Positions 40,156-54,317 of a stretch of DNA of 64,000 bases are shown piece after piece. Source of the stretch: Pseudoxanthomonas daejeonensis (lineage in GTDB: Bacteria > Pseudomonadota > Gammaproteobacteria > Xanthomonadales > Xanthomonadaceae); contig NZ_PDWN01000010.1 in assembly GCF_010093205.1 (NCBI RefSeq), positions 97,943 through 161,942 on the forward strand, read 5' to 3'. Each line of letters opens with the position of its first letter. Within the stretch, counting starts at the first letter, position 1. The notes below the pieces were generated by a model. It saw only the letters and a program-made list of their open reading frames with translations. It made no database searches and was not told where the DNA came from. Position numbers and translations under genes: made by a program.

Positions 40156-41106
40156 TCAGCCCACCAGGCGCAGTCGCAGTTCCTTGGGCAGGGCGAAGAC
40201 CATGTCTTCCGGCTCGCCGTCCAGCTCGCTGACGCCCTCGGCGCCCAGTTCGCGCAGGCGCGCGATCACCCCGTCGACCAGCACCTGCGGTGCGGACGCG
40301 CCTGCCGTCAGGCCGATGTGGCGCTTGCCCGCCACCCACGACGGCTCGATCTCGTGCGCACCGTCGATCAGGTAGGACTCGACGCCTTCGCGCCGGGCCA
40401 GCTCGGCCAGTCGGTTGGAATTGGAGCTGTTCGGCGAGCCGACCACCAGCACCAGGTCGCAACGCCCGGCCAGTTCGCGCACCGCGTCCTGGCGATTCTG
40501 GGTGGCGTAGCAGATGTCGTCGTGGCGTGGCCCCTGGATCGCGGGATAACGCTGGCGCAAGGCCTCGATGATCCCGCGCGTATCGTCCACCGACAGGGTG
40601 GTCTGGGTCGTGTAGGCCAGGTTTTCCGGCTGGCCGACCTGCAGCGTGGCGACCCCGTCGATGTCCTCGACCAGGTGGATCGCACCGCCTTCGTTCTCGC
40701 GGCTCCACTGCCCCATCGTGCCCTCGACCTCGGGATGGCCGGCATGGCCGATCAGGACCACGTCGCGTCCGGCACGGCAATGCCGCGCGACCTCGAAGTG
40801 GACCTTGGTCACCAGCGGACAGGTCGCATCGAACACCTTCAGCCCGCGCCGGTCGGCCTCTACGCGCACCGCGCGCGAGACGCCGTGGGCACTGAAGATC
40901 ACCGTGGCGTTGTCCGGCACCTCGTCCAGCTCCTCGACGAACACCGCGCCGCGGGCCTTGAGGTCGTCGACCACGAACCGGTTGTGGACGACTTCGTGGC
41001 GTACGTAGATCGGCGCTCCGAGGGTTTCGATGGCGCGCTTGACGATCTCGATCGCGCGGTCGACGCCGGCGCAGAAACCGCGGGGATTGGCGAGGATGAC
41101 GTCCAT
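40156..41106 (-). CDS. ispH: 4-hydroxy-3-methylbut-2-enyl diphosphate reductase
   Basis: IspH is the last enzyme of the MEP pathway, making IPP and DMAPP with an iron-sulfur cluster. The 316-residue product starts [21 protein letters not shown]. Cluster cysteines are Cys12 in GFCAGV, Cys near 96 in DATCPLV and Cys near 197 in [10 protein letters not shown]. The substrate motifs [16 protein letters not shown] and [18 protein letters not shown] are also present. It follows lspA on the same strand (62-bp gap), and ribF, ileS, lspA and ispH form a typical cluster. Confidence 0.98.
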   Translation of the reverse strand: MDVILANPRGFCAGVDRAIEIVKRAIETLGAPIYVRHEVVHNRFVVDDLKARGAVFVEELDEVPDNATVIFSAHGVSRAVRVEADRRGLKVFDATCPLVTKVHFEVARHCRAGRDVVLIGHAGHPEVEGTMGQWSRENEGGAIHLVEDIDGVATLQVGQPENLAYTTQTTLSVDDTRGIIEALRQRYPAIQGPRHDDICYATQNRQDAVRELAGRCDLVLVVGSPNSSNSNRLAELARREGVESYLIDGAHEIEPSWVAGKRHIGLTAGASAPQVLVDGVIARLRELGAEGVSELDGEPEDMVFALPKELRLRLVG

Positions 41107-41168
41107 GGTTCAGGACCCGGTTGGTGGAGTGCGCGCGGCGGAGGCTGGCGACAAGGCTCGCACAGGCA

Positions 41169-41645
41169 TCATGAACCCGCCTTCCGCCGCTTGCCATCGA
41201 ACAGCCCGAACAGCGCGATACCCACCGCCCCGCCGACGATCGCCGCATCGGCGATGTTGAACGCCGGCCAGTAGTGCCCGCGCCAGTACCACTGCACGAA
41301 ATCGACCACGTGGCCATGGACGAGACGGTCGATCACGTTGCCCAGCGCGCCGCCGATCACCAGCGAGTAAGGCAGTGCCTGGCGCCAGTCGCCGCGCGGC
41401 GTGCGCCACAGCCACCAGCCCAGCAGGCCGCAGATGGCGAAGGCGAGCACGGTGAAGAAGATCGCCTGCCAGCCGCCGGCATCGGCCAGGAAGCTGAAGG
41501 CCGCGCCGGTGTTGTAGGTGCGGTACCAGTTCCAGAAGCCGTCGATCACCGGTACTGCGGTGTATTCGGGCAGGCTGGACAGCACCCAGGCCTTGCTCCA
41601 CTGGTCCAGGACGATGATCGCCGCGGACAGCAGCAGCCAGGCCAT
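41169..41645 (-). CDS. lspA: Lipoprotein signal peptidase LspA
   Basis: LspA cleaves the signal peptide of prolipoproteins in the inner membrane. The product has four membrane helices and the two catalytic aspartates in [19 protein letters not shown] and [13 protein letters not shown]. The ATG at 41643-41645 gives 158 residues and starts directly in helix 1 without a good ribosome site. The same frame continues upstream; a CTG at 41679-41681 overlaps the ileS stop and sits five bases after GGAGG, and a GTG lies at 41685-41687, so the real protein may be 12-14 residues longer. It is downstream of ileS and upstream of ispH. Confidence 0.94.
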   Translation of the reverse strand: MAWLLLSAAIIVLDQWSKAWVLSSLPEYTAVPVIDGFWNWYRTYNTGAAFSFLADAGGWQAIFFTVLAFAICGLLGWWLWRTPRGDWRQALPYSLVIGGALGNVIDRLVHGHVVDFVQWYWRGHYWPAFNIADAAIVGGAVGIALFGLFDGKRRKAGS

Positions 41646-41677
41646 GGCATTGGGCTTGGGTCGCGTCGTCGTGATGC

Positions 41678-44524
41678 TCAGAACCACCTCCGATCTTCGC
41701 CCGGGCCTTCGATATTGGAGACGCAGCGCCCGCACAGCTCCGGGTGCGACGCATCCGAGCCGACATCGGCGCGATGGTGCCAGCAACGCACGCACTTGAC
41801 CTTGCCGGTCGGTTGCGCGCTGACGAAGATGTCCTCGGTCTGCGCCGCGACCACCGAAACGTCGCCACTGATGAACAGGAAGCGCAGCTCCTCGGCCAGC
41901 GGCTGCAGGTGCGACGCCGCATCCGCGCCGGCGGTCAGCGTGATCTCCGCCTCCAGCGCGGCGCCGATCTGGCCGCTGGCCCGCATCGGCTCGAGCACCT
42001 TGGCGACCTGTTCGCGCAGGGCCAGCAGCTTGTCGAAATCGGCCGCGCCCACCTCCGCGTCGGCCGGCAGCGGCGCAAGGCCTTCGTACCAGGTGGCGAA
42101 CAGCACGTTCGCCTCACGGCGCCCGCCCTCGGTGGACGCCGGCAGGTATCCCCACAGCTCGTCGGCGGTGAAGCTCAGCACCGGTGCGATCCAGCGCACG
42201 AACGCCTCGGCGATCCGGTACATCGCGCCCTGCGCGCTGCGCCGGCCGCGCGAGTCGCCGCGCATGGTGTACAGGCGGTCCTTGGTCACGTCCAGGTACA
42301 GCGAGCCCAGGTCGACGCTGCAGAAATTGAGCAGCGCCTGCACGATCTCGGCGAAGTCGTAACGTGCATACGCAGCCTTGATCTTCTCCTGGAGCTCGAA
42401 GGCGCGATGCACGATCCAGCGATCCAGTGCGACCATTTCCTCCAGCGGCAGCAGGTCGCTGGCCGGATCGAAGCCGTGCAGGTTGGCGAGCAGGAAGCGC
42501 GCGGTGTTGCGCAGGCGACGGTACGCGTCGGCGTTGCGCTTGAGGATCTCCTGCGACAGCGACATCTCGTTGCTGTAGTCGGCCGAGGCGATCCACAGGC
42601 GCAGGATGTCCGCGCCCAGGGTCTTCATGATGTCCTGCGGCTCAATGCCGTTGCCCAGCGACTTGGACATCTTGCGGCCATGCTCGTCCACGGTGAATCC
42701 GTGGGTCAGGCACTGCCGGTACGGCGCAGCCTTGTCGATCGCGATGCCGGTGAGCAGCGAAGACTGGAACCAGCCGCGATGCTGGTCCGAACCTTCCAGG
42801 TACAGGTCGGCAGGCTTGCCCAGGCCACGCTCGAGCAGGACCGCTTCATGGGTGACGCCGGAATCGAACCAGACATCGAGGATGTCGGTGATCTTGTCGT
42901 AGTCCTTCGCTTCGTCGCCCAGCAGTTCGGCGGCGTCCAGCGTGTACCAGACATCCACGCCCCCCTGCTCGACCCTGTCGGCGACGGCGCGCATCAGTTC
43001 GATGCTGCGCGGATGCGGCTCACCGGTCTCGCGGTGCACGAACAGCGCGATCGGCACGCCCCAGGTGCGCTGGCGCGAGATCGTCCAGTCCGGGCGCCCC
43101 TCGACCATGCCGGCAATGCGGGCCTTGCCCCACTCCGGGTACCAGGTGACGGTGTCGATTGCGGCCAGCGCATCGGCACGAAGTCCCGCCTGCTCCATCG
43201 AGATGAACCACTGCGGCGTGGCGCGGAACGCGATCGGGGTCTTGTGCCGCCAGCAGTGCGGATAGCTGTGCTCCAGCTTGCTGAAGGCGAGCAGCGCACC
43301 GCCCTGCTTCAGCACGTCGACGATCGCGTCGTTCGCCTTCCAGATATGCAGGCCCGCGAGTTCGACGCCATGGGCGGCAGGAGTCGATGGCAGGTACACG
43401 CCGCGCCCGTCCACCGGATTGAGCTGGGCGGCCGTGTACTTGTCGATCAGGCCGTAGCGCTTGCCGACCACGTAGTCGTCCTGGCCGTGGCCGGGCGCGG
43501 TATGCACGGCGCCGGTGCCGTCTTCGGCCGACACGTGGTCACCGAGGATGGCCGGGATATCGCGTTCGTCGTAGAACGGGTGGGCGAACAGCAGGTTCTC
43601 CAGCGCGGCGCCTTGCACCCGTGCATGCACCACCAGCCCGGTCACGCCGTAACGCTGCAGCGCGCGCTCGGCCAGCGCATCGGCGAGCACCAGCCAGCGG
43701 CGCTTGCCTTCGTGCGGCGGCCCCTCCACCAGCACGTATTCCAGGTCCGGGCCCAGCGACACCGCCAGCGAGGCCGGCAGCGTCCACGGGGTGGTGGTCC
43801 AGATCGGCAGGGCGACCTCGACATCCGCCGGCACCTCGATGCCGAATGCCTGCCCGAGCGCCTGCGCGTCACGCGCGGCGTAAGCCACGTCGATCGCCGG
43901 CGAGAGCTTGTCCTGGTACTCGATCTCCGCCTCTGCCAATGCCGAACCGCAGTCGAAGCACCAGTGGACGGGTTTGACGCCGCGGGTCAGGTGGCCGTTG
44001 TCGACGATCTTGGCCAGCGCGCGGATCTCGTTGGCCTCGAAGCGGAAATCCAGCGTCATGTAGGGGTTGTCCCAGTCGCCGATCACGCCCAGGCGCTTGA
44101 AGTCCTTGCGCTGGATTTCGATCTGCGACTGCGCGTACTCGCGGCACTTCTGCCGGAACTCGACCGCGTCGAGCTTCACCCCGACCTTGCCGTACTTCTT
44201 CTCGATCGCGATTTCGATCGGCAGTCCATGGCAGTCCCAACCCGGCACGTACGGCGCATCGAAGCCGGCCAGGTACTTGGACTTGACGATGATGTCCTTG
44301 AGGATCTTGTTGACCGCATGGCCCAGGTGGATCGCGCCGTTCGCATAGGGCGGGCCGTCGTGCAGCACGAACAGCGGGCGGCCATGGGCATGCGCGCGCA
44401 GCTGCGCGTACAGGCCATCGGCTTCCCAGCGCGCCAGGGTGTCCGGCTCGCGCTTGGGCAGGTCGCCGCGCATCGGAAATTCCGTGGCCGGCAGGTGGAG
44501 GGTGGCTTTGTAGTCTTGGGTCAC
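41678..44524 (-). CDS. ileS: Isoleucyl-tRNA synthetase
   Basis: IleRS charges tRNA-Ile and edits misactivated valine. The 948-residue class I enzyme starts [22 protein letters not shown]. The HIGH motif appears as [13 protein letters not shown] near residue 60, the CP1 editing domain includes [14 protein letters not shown], and KMSKS is [11 protein letters not shown] near 610. The C-terminal zinc finger is CVRCWHHR with CGRCVSN. The GTG start (complement 44522-44524), five bases after the ribF stop, is chosen because the N-terminus then aligns with the family. The open frame upstream is ribF antiframe. Coupled translation with ribF is likely. Confidence 0.98.
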   Translation of the reverse strand: MTQDYKATLHLPATEFPMRGDLPKREPDTLARWEADGLYAQLRAHAHGRPLFVLHDGPPYANGAIHLGHAVNKILKDIIVKSKYLAGFDAPYVPGWDCHGLPIEIAIEKKYGKVGVKLDAVEFRQKCREYAQSQIEIQRKDFKRLGVIGDWDNPYMTLDFRFEANEIRALAKIVDNGHLTRGVKPVHWCFDCGSALAEAEIEYQDKLSPAIDVAYAARDAQALGQAFGIEVPADVEVALPIWTTTPWTLPASLAVSLGPDLEYVLVEGPPHEGKRRWLVLADALAERALQRYGVTGLVVHARVQGAALENLLFAHPFYDERDIPAILGDHVSAEDGTGAVHTAPGHGQDDYVVGKRYGLIDKYTAAQLNPVDGRGVYLPSTPAAHGVELAGLHIWKANDAIVDVLKQGGALLAFSKLEHSYPHCWRHKTPIAFRATPQWFISMEQAGLRADALAAIDTVTWYPEWGKARIAGMVEGRPDWTISRQRTWGVPIALFVHRETGEPHPRSIELMRAVADRVEQGGVDVWYTLDAAELLGDEAKDYDKITDILDVWFDSGVTHEAVLLERGLGKPADLYLEGSDQHRGWFQSSLLTGIAIDKAAPYRQCLTHGFTVDEHGRKMSKSLGNGIEPQDIMKTLGADILRLWIASADYSNEMSLSQEILKRNADAYRRLRNTARFLLANLHGFDPASDLLPLEEMVALDRWIVHRAFELQEKIKAAYARYDFAEIVQALLNFCSVDLGSLYLDVTKDRLYTMRGDSRGRRSAQGAMYRIAEAFVRWIAPVLSFTADELWGYLPASTEGGRREANVLFATWYEGLAPLPADAEVGAADFDKLLALREQVAKVLEPMRASGQIGAALEAEITLTAGADAASHLQPLAEELRFLFISGDVSVVAAQTEDIFVSAQPTGKVKCVRCWHHRADVGSDASHPELCGRCVSNIEGPGEDRRWF

Positions 44525-44529
44525 GTCGT

Positions 44530-45615
44530 CTACCGTCGCGCGGCGGCCAGGTTGTCTATTGGAGAGTCCGCACACGGATGCGCGGGCTTTTGCGAAGGAT
44601 TCGCACTGTCGAGATCCGCGCGTGGATGTGCGGATTCTTGCGAGGGATTGGAACTGTCGGAGTCCGCGCCTAGCTGAGCGGGGATCGCGGCCTCGGCCAG
44701 GAGGCGACGTGCCTGCGCCGCGTCGCGGTGCATCTGCTCCGTCAGCGACTGCAGGTCGGCGAACTTCTCTTCGTCGCGCAGCTTGGCGACGAACTCGACC
44801 TGCAGGTGGCGCCCGTACAGGTCGCCGGCGAAATCGAACAGGTGGGCTTCCAGCAAAGGCTCGACGCCATCGACGGTTGGCCGGGTACCGAAGCTGGATA
44901 CCGAGGGCGACGGCCGCGGACCCACGCCGTGGACCCACGTCGCATAGATCCCCGACAACGCGGGCGCCTTGGGGAAGCGCAGGTTGGCGGTAGGAAAACC
45001 GAGCGTGCGGCCGAGCTGGCGTCCACGCACCACGCGTCCACCGATCGAGTACGGGCGCCCGAGCAACGCCGCCGCCTGGCTGAAGTCGCCCGCGCGCAGC
45101 GCTTCGCGGATGCGGGTACTGGAAACGCGCTCGCCCTGCGCATGCACCGGCGCGATCTCGCCGGCGGTGAACCCGAGCTCGCCGCCCATGGCCTGCAGGA
45201 GGGCCAGGTCGCCGCCACGGCGGTGGCCGAAGCGGAACTCGGGCCCGATCCACACCTCGCGCGCACCCAGCCTGCCGGCAAGCACGCGGCGGACGAAGTC
45301 CTCCGCCGGCATCGCCGACAGCGCGGCGTTGAAACGCAGCAGGCCCAGCAGGTCCACGCCCAGTCCAAGCAGGGCCTCGATCCGGTCGCGCGGCAGGGTC
45401 AGGCGCGGCGGTGGCGTTTCGCGGGCGAAGAATTCGCGGGGCAGCGGCTCGAAGCTCAGCGCCACCGTGGGCACGCCCAGCGCCTGCGCCCGCGCGACGG
45501 CGTGATGCACCAGGGCCCGGTGGCCCAGATGGAGGCCGTCGAAGGCGCCGATGCAGACCACGCTGCCGCGCGGGCACAGGGACCCGCCATCGACGTCACG
45601 GAACAGCCTGCTCAT
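44530..45615 (-). CDS. ribF: Bifunctional riboflavin kinase/FAD synthetase
   Basis: RibF makes FMN from riboflavin and then FAD. The N-terminal FMN adenylyltransferase domain has [18 protein letters not shown] (GxFDG-x-HxGH) near residue 20 and [14 protein letters not shown] near 165. The C-terminal kinase domain contains [13 protein letters not shown] near 205 and [10 protein letters not shown]. Residues 317-348 are an added tail made of two 16-residue repeats ([16 protein letters not shown] and [16 protein letters not shown]) and are not part of the enzyme fold; the protein is about 45 residues longer than usual. It heads ribF-ileS-lspA-ispH. Confidence 0.97.
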   Translation of the reverse strand: MSRLFRDVDGGSLCPRGSVVCIGAFDGLHLGHRALVHHAVARAQALGVPTVALSFEPLPREFFARETPPPRLTLPRDRIEALLGLGVDLLGLLRFNAALSAMPAEDFVRRVLAGRLGAREVWIGPEFRFGHRRGGDLALLQAMGGELGFTAGEIAPVHAQGERVSSTRIREALRAGDFSQAAALLGRPYSIGGRVVRGRQLGRTLGFPTANLRFPKAPALSGIYATWVHGVGPRPSPSVSSFGTRPTVDGVEPLLEAHLFDFAGDLYGRHLQVEFVAKLRDEEKFADLQSLTEQMHRDAAQARRLLAEAAIPAQLGADSDSSNPSQESAHPRADLDSANPSQKPAHPCADSPIDNLAAARR

Positions 45616-45761
45616 CTATCTCTTCAAGACCCGTGGATCGCCCGTGGCGCCGGCGTGGCGCCGGCCCGGGCCGAACGCCGAAGTATAGCCGGCGCGGCCG
45701 GCGCGGCGCCTTCTGGGCCGACCCGCCAGGCACGGGAATCGCAGCCAGCAGATCGACGCGG

Positions 45762-47321
45762 TCAGTGACGCAGATGCCGGGGCCGCAGCCCCAGCGCGAA
45801 CAGGACCAGTCCGTAGCAGGCGCCCCCGGCCGCGATGACACCCATCAGCCAGCCGACCCGGGTGGCGACCCCGTGGAGGTCGGTCCACTCACCGATCCAG
45901 CTCCGCGCCGCCAGCACGGTCACCGCCATCGCCCCGCAGGCGAGCGCGAGGCGCAGCGCGAACCTTCCCCAGCCAGGCGCGGGCCGGTAGAGCCCGGATT
46001 GCCGCAGCACCCTCCACAGCAACCAGGCGTTGATCATTCCAGCCAGCGCCGTCGCCAGCGCGATGCCCGCATGGCTGCCCGGCACGTTGTTCCGCCACAG
46101 CGGCGTGACGATGGCGACGGTCAGCACCACGTTGGCCACGACGGTCCAGATCGCCGCGCGCATCGGCGTCCTCGAGTCCTGGCGGGAGAAGAATGCCGGC
46201 GCCAGCACCTTGCTGAGCATGAACGCCGGTACGCCCAGGCTCATCGCACTCAGGCTGTACGCAGCCATGCGCGTGTCGAAACTGGTGAAGTGCCCGTAGT
46301 TGTAAACCGTGGCGGTGATCGGCTCGGCCAGCAGCAAAAGGCCCAGGCCCGCCGGCAAACCGGCCAGCAAGGCCATGCGCAGGGCCCAGTCAAGCGAGGC
46401 GTTGTAGCCCTCGGCGTCGGCAGCGGCGTGCCGGCGCGACAGGTGGGGCAGGATCACCGTGCCCAGCGCCACCCCGAACAGCCCCAACGGGAATTCGACC
46501 AGGCGGTCCGAGTAGTAAAGCCAGTCCACGCTTCCGGCCGCCAGCAGCGAAGCGAACGCGGTGCCGACGATCAGGTTCACCTGCGCCACGGAGGACGAAA
46601 ACAGGGTGGGCAGCATCAGTCGCGCGACCTTGCGTACATCCGGATGCCCGAAGCCCGGGCGCAGCCGCGGTCGCAACCCCAGCCGCCCCAGCACCGACCA
46701 CAGCAGCACCAGCTGCAGCACGCCGGCCACCAGCACGCCCCACGCCAGCCCCACCGGTGGCACCTCGAAGCGGGGCGCCAGCCAGAACATGGCCGCGATC
46801 ATCGTCAGGTTGTGCAGCACCGGAGTGAAGGCCGGCAGCCCGAAACGGCCCGTGCTGTTGAGGATCGAGGCCGCCAGCGACATCATCGAGATGAAGAGCA
46901 GGTACGGGAACGTGATCCTCAGCATCTGCGCGGTCTGCGCCAGCAGCTCGGGATGGTCGGCCCAGCCCGGTGCGAACAGGCGGGCGATGAGCGGCGCGGC
47001 GAGCATGCCCAGCGCGCAGACCACCATCACCACCGCGCACAGCGCGCCGGCCATGTGGTCGATGAACGACCGGAGCGCGTCCCTGTCGCCCCGCTCCTTG
47101 ATCTCGTTGAGCACGGGCACGAACGCCATGGCCATCGAGCCCTCGGCGAACACCCGGCGCAGGAAGTTCGGGATCCGGTAGGCCACGATGAAGGCGCTCA
47201 TCGCCCCACCGGTACCGAACAGGGTCGCCTGCAGCATGTCGCGGCCGAAGCCTGCGAGGCGCGACAACAGGGTCATGGAGCTGAACACCGCGGTCGAGCG
47301 CAGCAGCCGGGGACCGCTCAT
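45762..47321 (-). CDS. murJ: Lipid II flippase MurJ
   Basis: MurJ moves lipid II across the inner membrane for peptidoglycan synthesis. The 519-residue protein of the MOP superfamily has about 14 helices. Typical motifs are STAVFSSMTLLSRLAGFGRDML at the N-terminus, FIVAYRIPNFLRRVFAEGSMAMAFVPV, LSAMSLGVPAFMLSKVLAPAFFSRQDSRTPM and NVPGSHAGIALATALAGMINAWLL. The start at ATG 47319-47321 matches the family. It is divergent from rpsT, an arrangement common in Gammaproteobacteria. Confidence 0.97.
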   Translation of the reverse strand: MSGPRLLRSTAVFSSMTLLSRLAGFGRDMLQATLFGTGGAMSAFIVAYRIPNFLRRVFAEGSMAMAFVPVLNEIKERGDRDALRSFIDHMAGALCAVVMVVCALGMLAAPLIARLFAPGWADHPELLAQTAQMLRITFPYLLFISMMSLAASILNSTGRFGLPAFTPVLHNLTMIAAMFWLAPRFEVPPVGLAWGVLVAGVLQLVLLWSVLGRLGLRPRLRPGFGHPDVRKVARLMLPTLFSSSVAQVNLIVGTAFASLLAAGSVDWLYYSDRLVEFPLGLFGVALGTVILPHLSRRHAAADAEGYNASLDWALRMALLAGLPAGLGLLLLAEPITATVYNYGHFTSFDTRMAAYSLSAMSLGVPAFMLSKVLAPAFFSRQDSRTPMRAAIWTVVANVVLTVAIVTPLWRNNVPGSHAGIALATALAGMINAWLLWRVLRQSGLYRPAPGWGRFALRLALACGAMAVTVLAARSWIGEWTDLHGVATRVGWLMGVIAAGGACYGLVLFALGLRPRHLRH

Positions 47322-47363
47322 CGGGCCACCTTCCCGGCCCCGGGCGCGGCCTGGCCAGCGCGG

Positions 47364-47392
47364 TTGACGCAAGTAATTGAATCCGCCATAAT
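47364..47392 (+). promoter_or_regulatory. Promoter of rpsT
   Basis: TTGACG (47364-47369), a 17-base spacer and CATAAT (47387-47392) form a near-consensus sigma-70 promoter, giving a leader of about 50 nt before the GTG start of rpsT. Confidence 0.8.
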
Positions 47393-47449
47393 TTCGCGTT
47401 CGCTGTATCCCACACCGTATCCGCAACAGTTTTTCAGGAATCCACCGCC

Positions 47450-47719
47450 GTGGCCAATATCAAGTCCGCCAAGAAGCGCGCCAAGCAGACCGTCGTGCGC
47501 AACGCGCGCAACGCTGCCCAACGTTCGCAGCTCCGTACCGCCGTCAAGAAGGTCCTGAAGGCCCTGGACGCCAACGACGCCCCCGGCGCCGAAGCCGCCT
47601 TCGCCACCGCGCAGCCGATCCTGGACCGTTTCAGCTCGCGTGGCCTGATCCACAAGAACAAGGCTGCCCGCCACAAGAGCCGCCTGACCGCCCGCATCAA
47701 GGCGCTCAAGGTCGCCTGA
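47450..47719 (+). CDS. rpsT: 30S ribosomal protein S20
   Basis: S20 binds 16S rRNA and helps 30S assembly. The product is 89 residues, reading [38 protein letters not shown] and ending [21 protein letters not shown]. The start is GTG at 47450, in the position of the family's ATG. A weak start codon combined with a long leader is compatible with the autoregulation known for S20 in E. coli. A strong terminator follows. Confidence 0.98.
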   Translation: MANIKSAKKRAKQTVVRNARNAAQRSQLRTAVKKVLKALDANDAPGAEAAFATAQPILDRFSSRGLIHKNKAARHKSRLTARIKALKVA

Positions 47720-47780
47720 TCCCGACGCGACGGCGCCCGGCCCCGCGGCCGGACCGTCCAGGCGGCGAATGCGCGCAACG

Positions 47781-47808
47781 AAAAACCCGGCTTCGGCCGG
47801 GTTTTTTG
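47781..47808. terminator. Bidirectional terminator between rpsT and obgE
   Basis: AAAAACCCGGC-TTCG-GCCGGGTTTTTT carries A- and T-runs on both sides, so it can end rpsT on the plus strand and obgE on the minus strand. Confidence 0.93.
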
Positions 47809-47825
47809 TCGTTCCCGCCAGATAC

Positions 47826-48929
<1,104 letters not shown>

Positions 48930-48995
48930 CTACCGGCGCGGCGCGGAAGCGCGGCCCCGGGTCGGGAGGTCAGGCGCACCGTGCGCCTGGAAACG

Positions 48996-49021
48996 GAAAG
49001 CCCCGCCGGAGCGGGGCTTTC
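48996..49021 (-). terminator. Terminator between rpmA and obgE
   Basis: GAAAGCCCCGC-TCCG-GCGGGGCTTTC is read on the minus strand and followed by CGTTTCC, about 50 bp after the rpmA stop. A second palindrome, AGGCGCACCGTGCGCCT, lies just beyond (48972-48988). It probably dampens expression of obgE relative to the ribosomal genes. Confidence 0.8.
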
Positions 49022-49069
49022 CCTGCGTCTCATCCGCCTTGAAGGTGCCGCGCCAGGCGCGGCACGGAA

Positions 49070-49330
49070 TCAGGCTTCAGCGACGACGCTGACCGTACGA
49101 CGCTTGGCCGCACCCTTGGTGCCGAACTCGACCTTGCCGTCGACCAGCGCGAACAAGGTGTGGTCACGGCCCAGGCCGACGCCGGCGCCCGGATGGAACT
49201 GGGTGCCACGCTGACGGACGATGATGTTGCCGGCTTCGACGACCTGTCCGCCAAAAATCTTGACGCCCAGGTACTTCGGGTTGGAGTCGCGGCCGTTGCG
49301 GGTAGAACCACCAGCCTTTTTATGTGCCAT
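49070..49330 (-). CDS. rpmA: 50S ribosomal protein L27
   Basis: L27 lies near the peptidyl-transferase centre. The 86-residue product starts [31 protein letters not shown] and has [27 protein letters not shown]. The N-terminus needs no cleavage, as in other Gammaproteobacteria. It lies 12 bases after rplU. Confidence 0.99.
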   Translation of the reverse strand: MAHKKAGGSTRNGRDSNPKYLGVKIFGGQVVEAGNIIVRQRGTQFHPGAGVGLGRDHTLFALVDGKVEFGTKGAAKRRTVSVVAEA

Positions 49331-49342
49331 GACTGCTTCTCC

Positions 49343-49663
49343 TTACTTGCTGTCGCCACCGGCAATGCCGGTGATCTCGATTTCGGTGTAGTACTGGCGA
49401 TGGCCCTGCCGCTTCATGTGGTGCTTGCGGCGGCGGAACTTGATGATCCGGACCTTGTCGCCGCGGCCGTGGCCGACGACCTTGGCGGTCACGCTGGCGC
49501 CGTTGAGCGCGTCGCCGACCTTGATGCCATCGCTGTCGCCGAGCAGCAGGACGCTGTCGAACTTGATCTCGTTGCCGACTTCGGCCTCGAGCTTCTCGAC
49601 GCGGAGCGTTTCGCCCTGCGCCACGCGGTATTGCTTACCGCCGGTTACCAGAACTGCGTACAT
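49343..49663 (-). CDS. rplU: 50S ribosomal protein L21
   Basis: L21 binds 23S rRNA. The 106-residue product is [25 protein letters not shown]... with [37 protein letters not shown], the standard signature. It is the first gene of rplU-rpmA-obgE, and a promoter can be seen about 65-95 bp upstream. Confidence 0.99.
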   Translation of the reverse strand: MYAVLVTGGKQYRVAQGETLRVEKLEAEVGNEIKFDSVLLLGDSDGIKVGDALNGASVTAKVVGHGRGDKVRIIKFRRRKHHMKRQGHRQYYTEIEITGIAGGDSK

Positions 49664-49726
49664 GACCAGGTATTCCTCTGTAGTTATTATGGTCGCCGCC
49701 TGCCATCGAGGGCAGACAGGAGCGGG

Positions 49727-49756
49727 ATTATAGGGAATTCAGCCGGTTACGCGCAA
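49727..49756 (-). promoter_or_regulatory. Promoter of rplU-rpmA-obgE
   Basis: On the minus strand, TTGCGC (complement of 49751-49756), an 18-base spacer and a consensus TATAAT (complement of 49727-49732) precede rplU. The -35 lies in the loop side of a GCCGGTT/AACCGGC inverted repeat (49742-49761). Confidence 0.65.
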
Positions 49757-49761
49757 CCGGC

Positions 49762-50391
49762 CCCTCCCGCCACCGGACACCGGTTCAGCCGGGCGCCCAA
49801 GGCGCCGGATCCAGCCCTGCGGCCGGGTAGTCGACGAAGGCCCCGGACCCCGGGCGGACCCGGCGGCCGGTCCGGATCACCGCATGCCGCTGGTCGGGAC
49901 CGGGCAGTCAGGCAGCGGTGCAACCACCCCCCTCTCCCAGGTGCACGCCCCCGGGCCGGCCAGAGCGGCATCGCGCGGCGCCTCTCCGTGGCCGCTTCCG
50001 AAGCCGCCCGGACGGGGATTTCGGAGGTCCGCCCATCCAGGCCTGCACACTTCAGGTGTCCTGGGGACCGATGCGCCCGGCCCGGAGCAGGCAGTCGTCC
50101 CCGGCTAGGTGGGCGGGCACGACCGGATCGCCCCACGGCTCAGGGGGTCCGGGCGAGGTGCACGGCAGCCGCCGCTCGACCACGGGCCACCGCCGGAGCG
50201 CCGCCCGGCCGCCGCCCTGGCCCGGGCCGGGGGCGCCGCGTTCGTTCAGCCTCGAATTCGCGGTGGCGCCGTGGGGGCGATCACCCCGTCTCGACGCGAG
50301 TCGAAGTCGCCGACCGCACCTGAACCGGAATGCGCCTGGGGCCGGCAGCGGCGGTTGGGTATCCGGGGAATTGCCCCCAAATCGGCAGGCC
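49762..50391. other. Gene-free, very GC-rich stretch between rplU and uvrA
   Basis: About 630 bases without a coding region I can support. Several long frames are open on both strands because stop codons are rare at this GC content, but their translations are proline/arginine/glycine-rich, show no domain motif and have no ribosome site at a plausible start. No tRNA, CRISPR or IS end was seen. It may be a decayed gene or an untranslated regulatory region. Confidence 0.6.
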
Positions 50392-50426
50392 GGTAGGCTG
50401 ACTGATTGGCCTTCCCCCAGCCTACC
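50392..50426. promoter_or_regulatory. Inverted repeat in the uvrA leader
   Basis: GGTAGGCTG (50392-50400) and CAGCCTACC (50418-50426) are perfect complements 17 bases apart, ending 17 bases before the uvrA ATG. It could be a leader hairpin or a regulator site. It does not match the LexA motif. Confidence 0.4.
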
Positions 50427-50443
50427 AACGGACCCCCTGCCCG

Positions 50444-53379
<2,936 letters not shown>

Positions 53380-53383
<4 letters not shown>

Positions 53384-53805
53384 GCGACACCGCGCCGGCG
53401 CAGGATCCGCGCAAAGTGCTGGCCCGCATCCCGATCAGCGTGCGCTGGCGCGACATGGACAGCATGGGCCACGTCAACAACGCCAAGTACATCGCCTACC
53501 TGGAAGAAGCACGCGTGCGCTGGATGCTGACGGTGCCCGGGGTGTCGATGACCGATCGCATCGCGCCGGTGGTCGCGGCCAACAACATCAACTACAAGCG
53601 CCCGCTGACCTGGCCGCACGACGTCATGGTCGAGCTCTACGTCGACCGGCTCGGCGGCAGCAGCGTAACCATCGGCCATCGCATCGTCGACCTGAAGGAC
53701 AACAGCGTGCTGTATTCGGACGGCAATGTCGTCGTGGTCTGGATGGACACGCAGACCGGCAAGAGCGCACCGCTTCCGGAAGCAATCCGCAACGCCTCGA
53801 CCTGA
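53380..53805 (+). CDS. Hotdog-fold acyl-CoA thioesterase (YbgC/4HBT type)
   Basis: The product is a 141-residue thioesterase that would hydrolyse acyl-CoA or related thioesters. The active-site motif is [25 protein letters not shown] near residue 22 with the catalytic Asp. Conserved [19 protein letters not shown] and [22 protein letters not shown] follow. Its ATG overlaps the uvrA stop (ATGA), so it is coupled to uvrA. The substrate is unknown. Confidence 0.9.
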
Positions 53806-53814
53806 TCCGCGCCG

Positions 53815-54273
53815 CTAGGGCGCGGCCTTGCGCACCGTCAGCGTGGCGGGCACTTCGCGCCCGCCTTCCAGCACCAGCACCAGCGGCACGCGCTCGCCCT
53901 CGGCCAGCGCGGCATCGGGTTGCATCAGCATCAGGTGCAGCCCGCCCGGTTGCAGCACGGCTTCGGCCCCGGCGGCGACCGGCAGCCGTTCGATCTCGCG
54001 CATGCGGCTGACGCCGTCGATCAGGCGCGTCTCGTGCAGCGACACTTCGCCGAAGCGGGGACTGCGGACCGCGACCAGCGCCTGCTCCGTGGCGCAGCCG
54101 TTCTCGATGCGGCCGAAGCCGGCGAGCATCGGACGCGGCGCGGGCGGCATGCGGATCCAGCCCTCCTCCAGGGACACACAGGCAGGATCTGCCGGCACGG
54201 GCGTCGCCGCGGACGCAGCCTGCATGGCCAGCAGCACAAGCGCGAACGCGGACAGCGGGGATCGGATATGCAT
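53815..54273 (-). CDS. PCu(A)C-type periplasmic copper chaperone
   Basis: The product is a 152-residue exported protein of the PCuAC family, which delivers Cu(I) to cytochrome oxidase. It has a signal peptide (SAFALVLLAMQAASAA). The copper ligands are in order: Met in RPMLAGF, His in VSLHETRL, Met in VSRMREIERL, and HLMLM in GGLHLMLMQP. It converges with the thioesterase gene and is divergent from the crotonase gene at 54318, with 44 bp between. No ScoI or DUF461 partner is adjacent. Confidence 0.92.
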   Translation of the reverse strand: MHIRSPLSAFALVLLAMQAASAATPVPADPACVSLEEGWIRMPPAPRPMLAGFGRIENGCATEQALVAVRSPRFGEVSLHETRLIDGVSRMREIERLPVAAGAEAVLQPGGLHLMLMQPDAALAEGERVPLVLVLEGGREVPATLTVRKAAP

Positions 54274-54317
54274 GCGCCTATGATAACGGCCATCTTCGAC
54301 GCTTCACTGGACGGGAC

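Noticed and set aside
50380..50443. SOS box for uvrA
   Set aside because: No TTAG-N6-TACTA match; only an unrelated inverted repeat is present.
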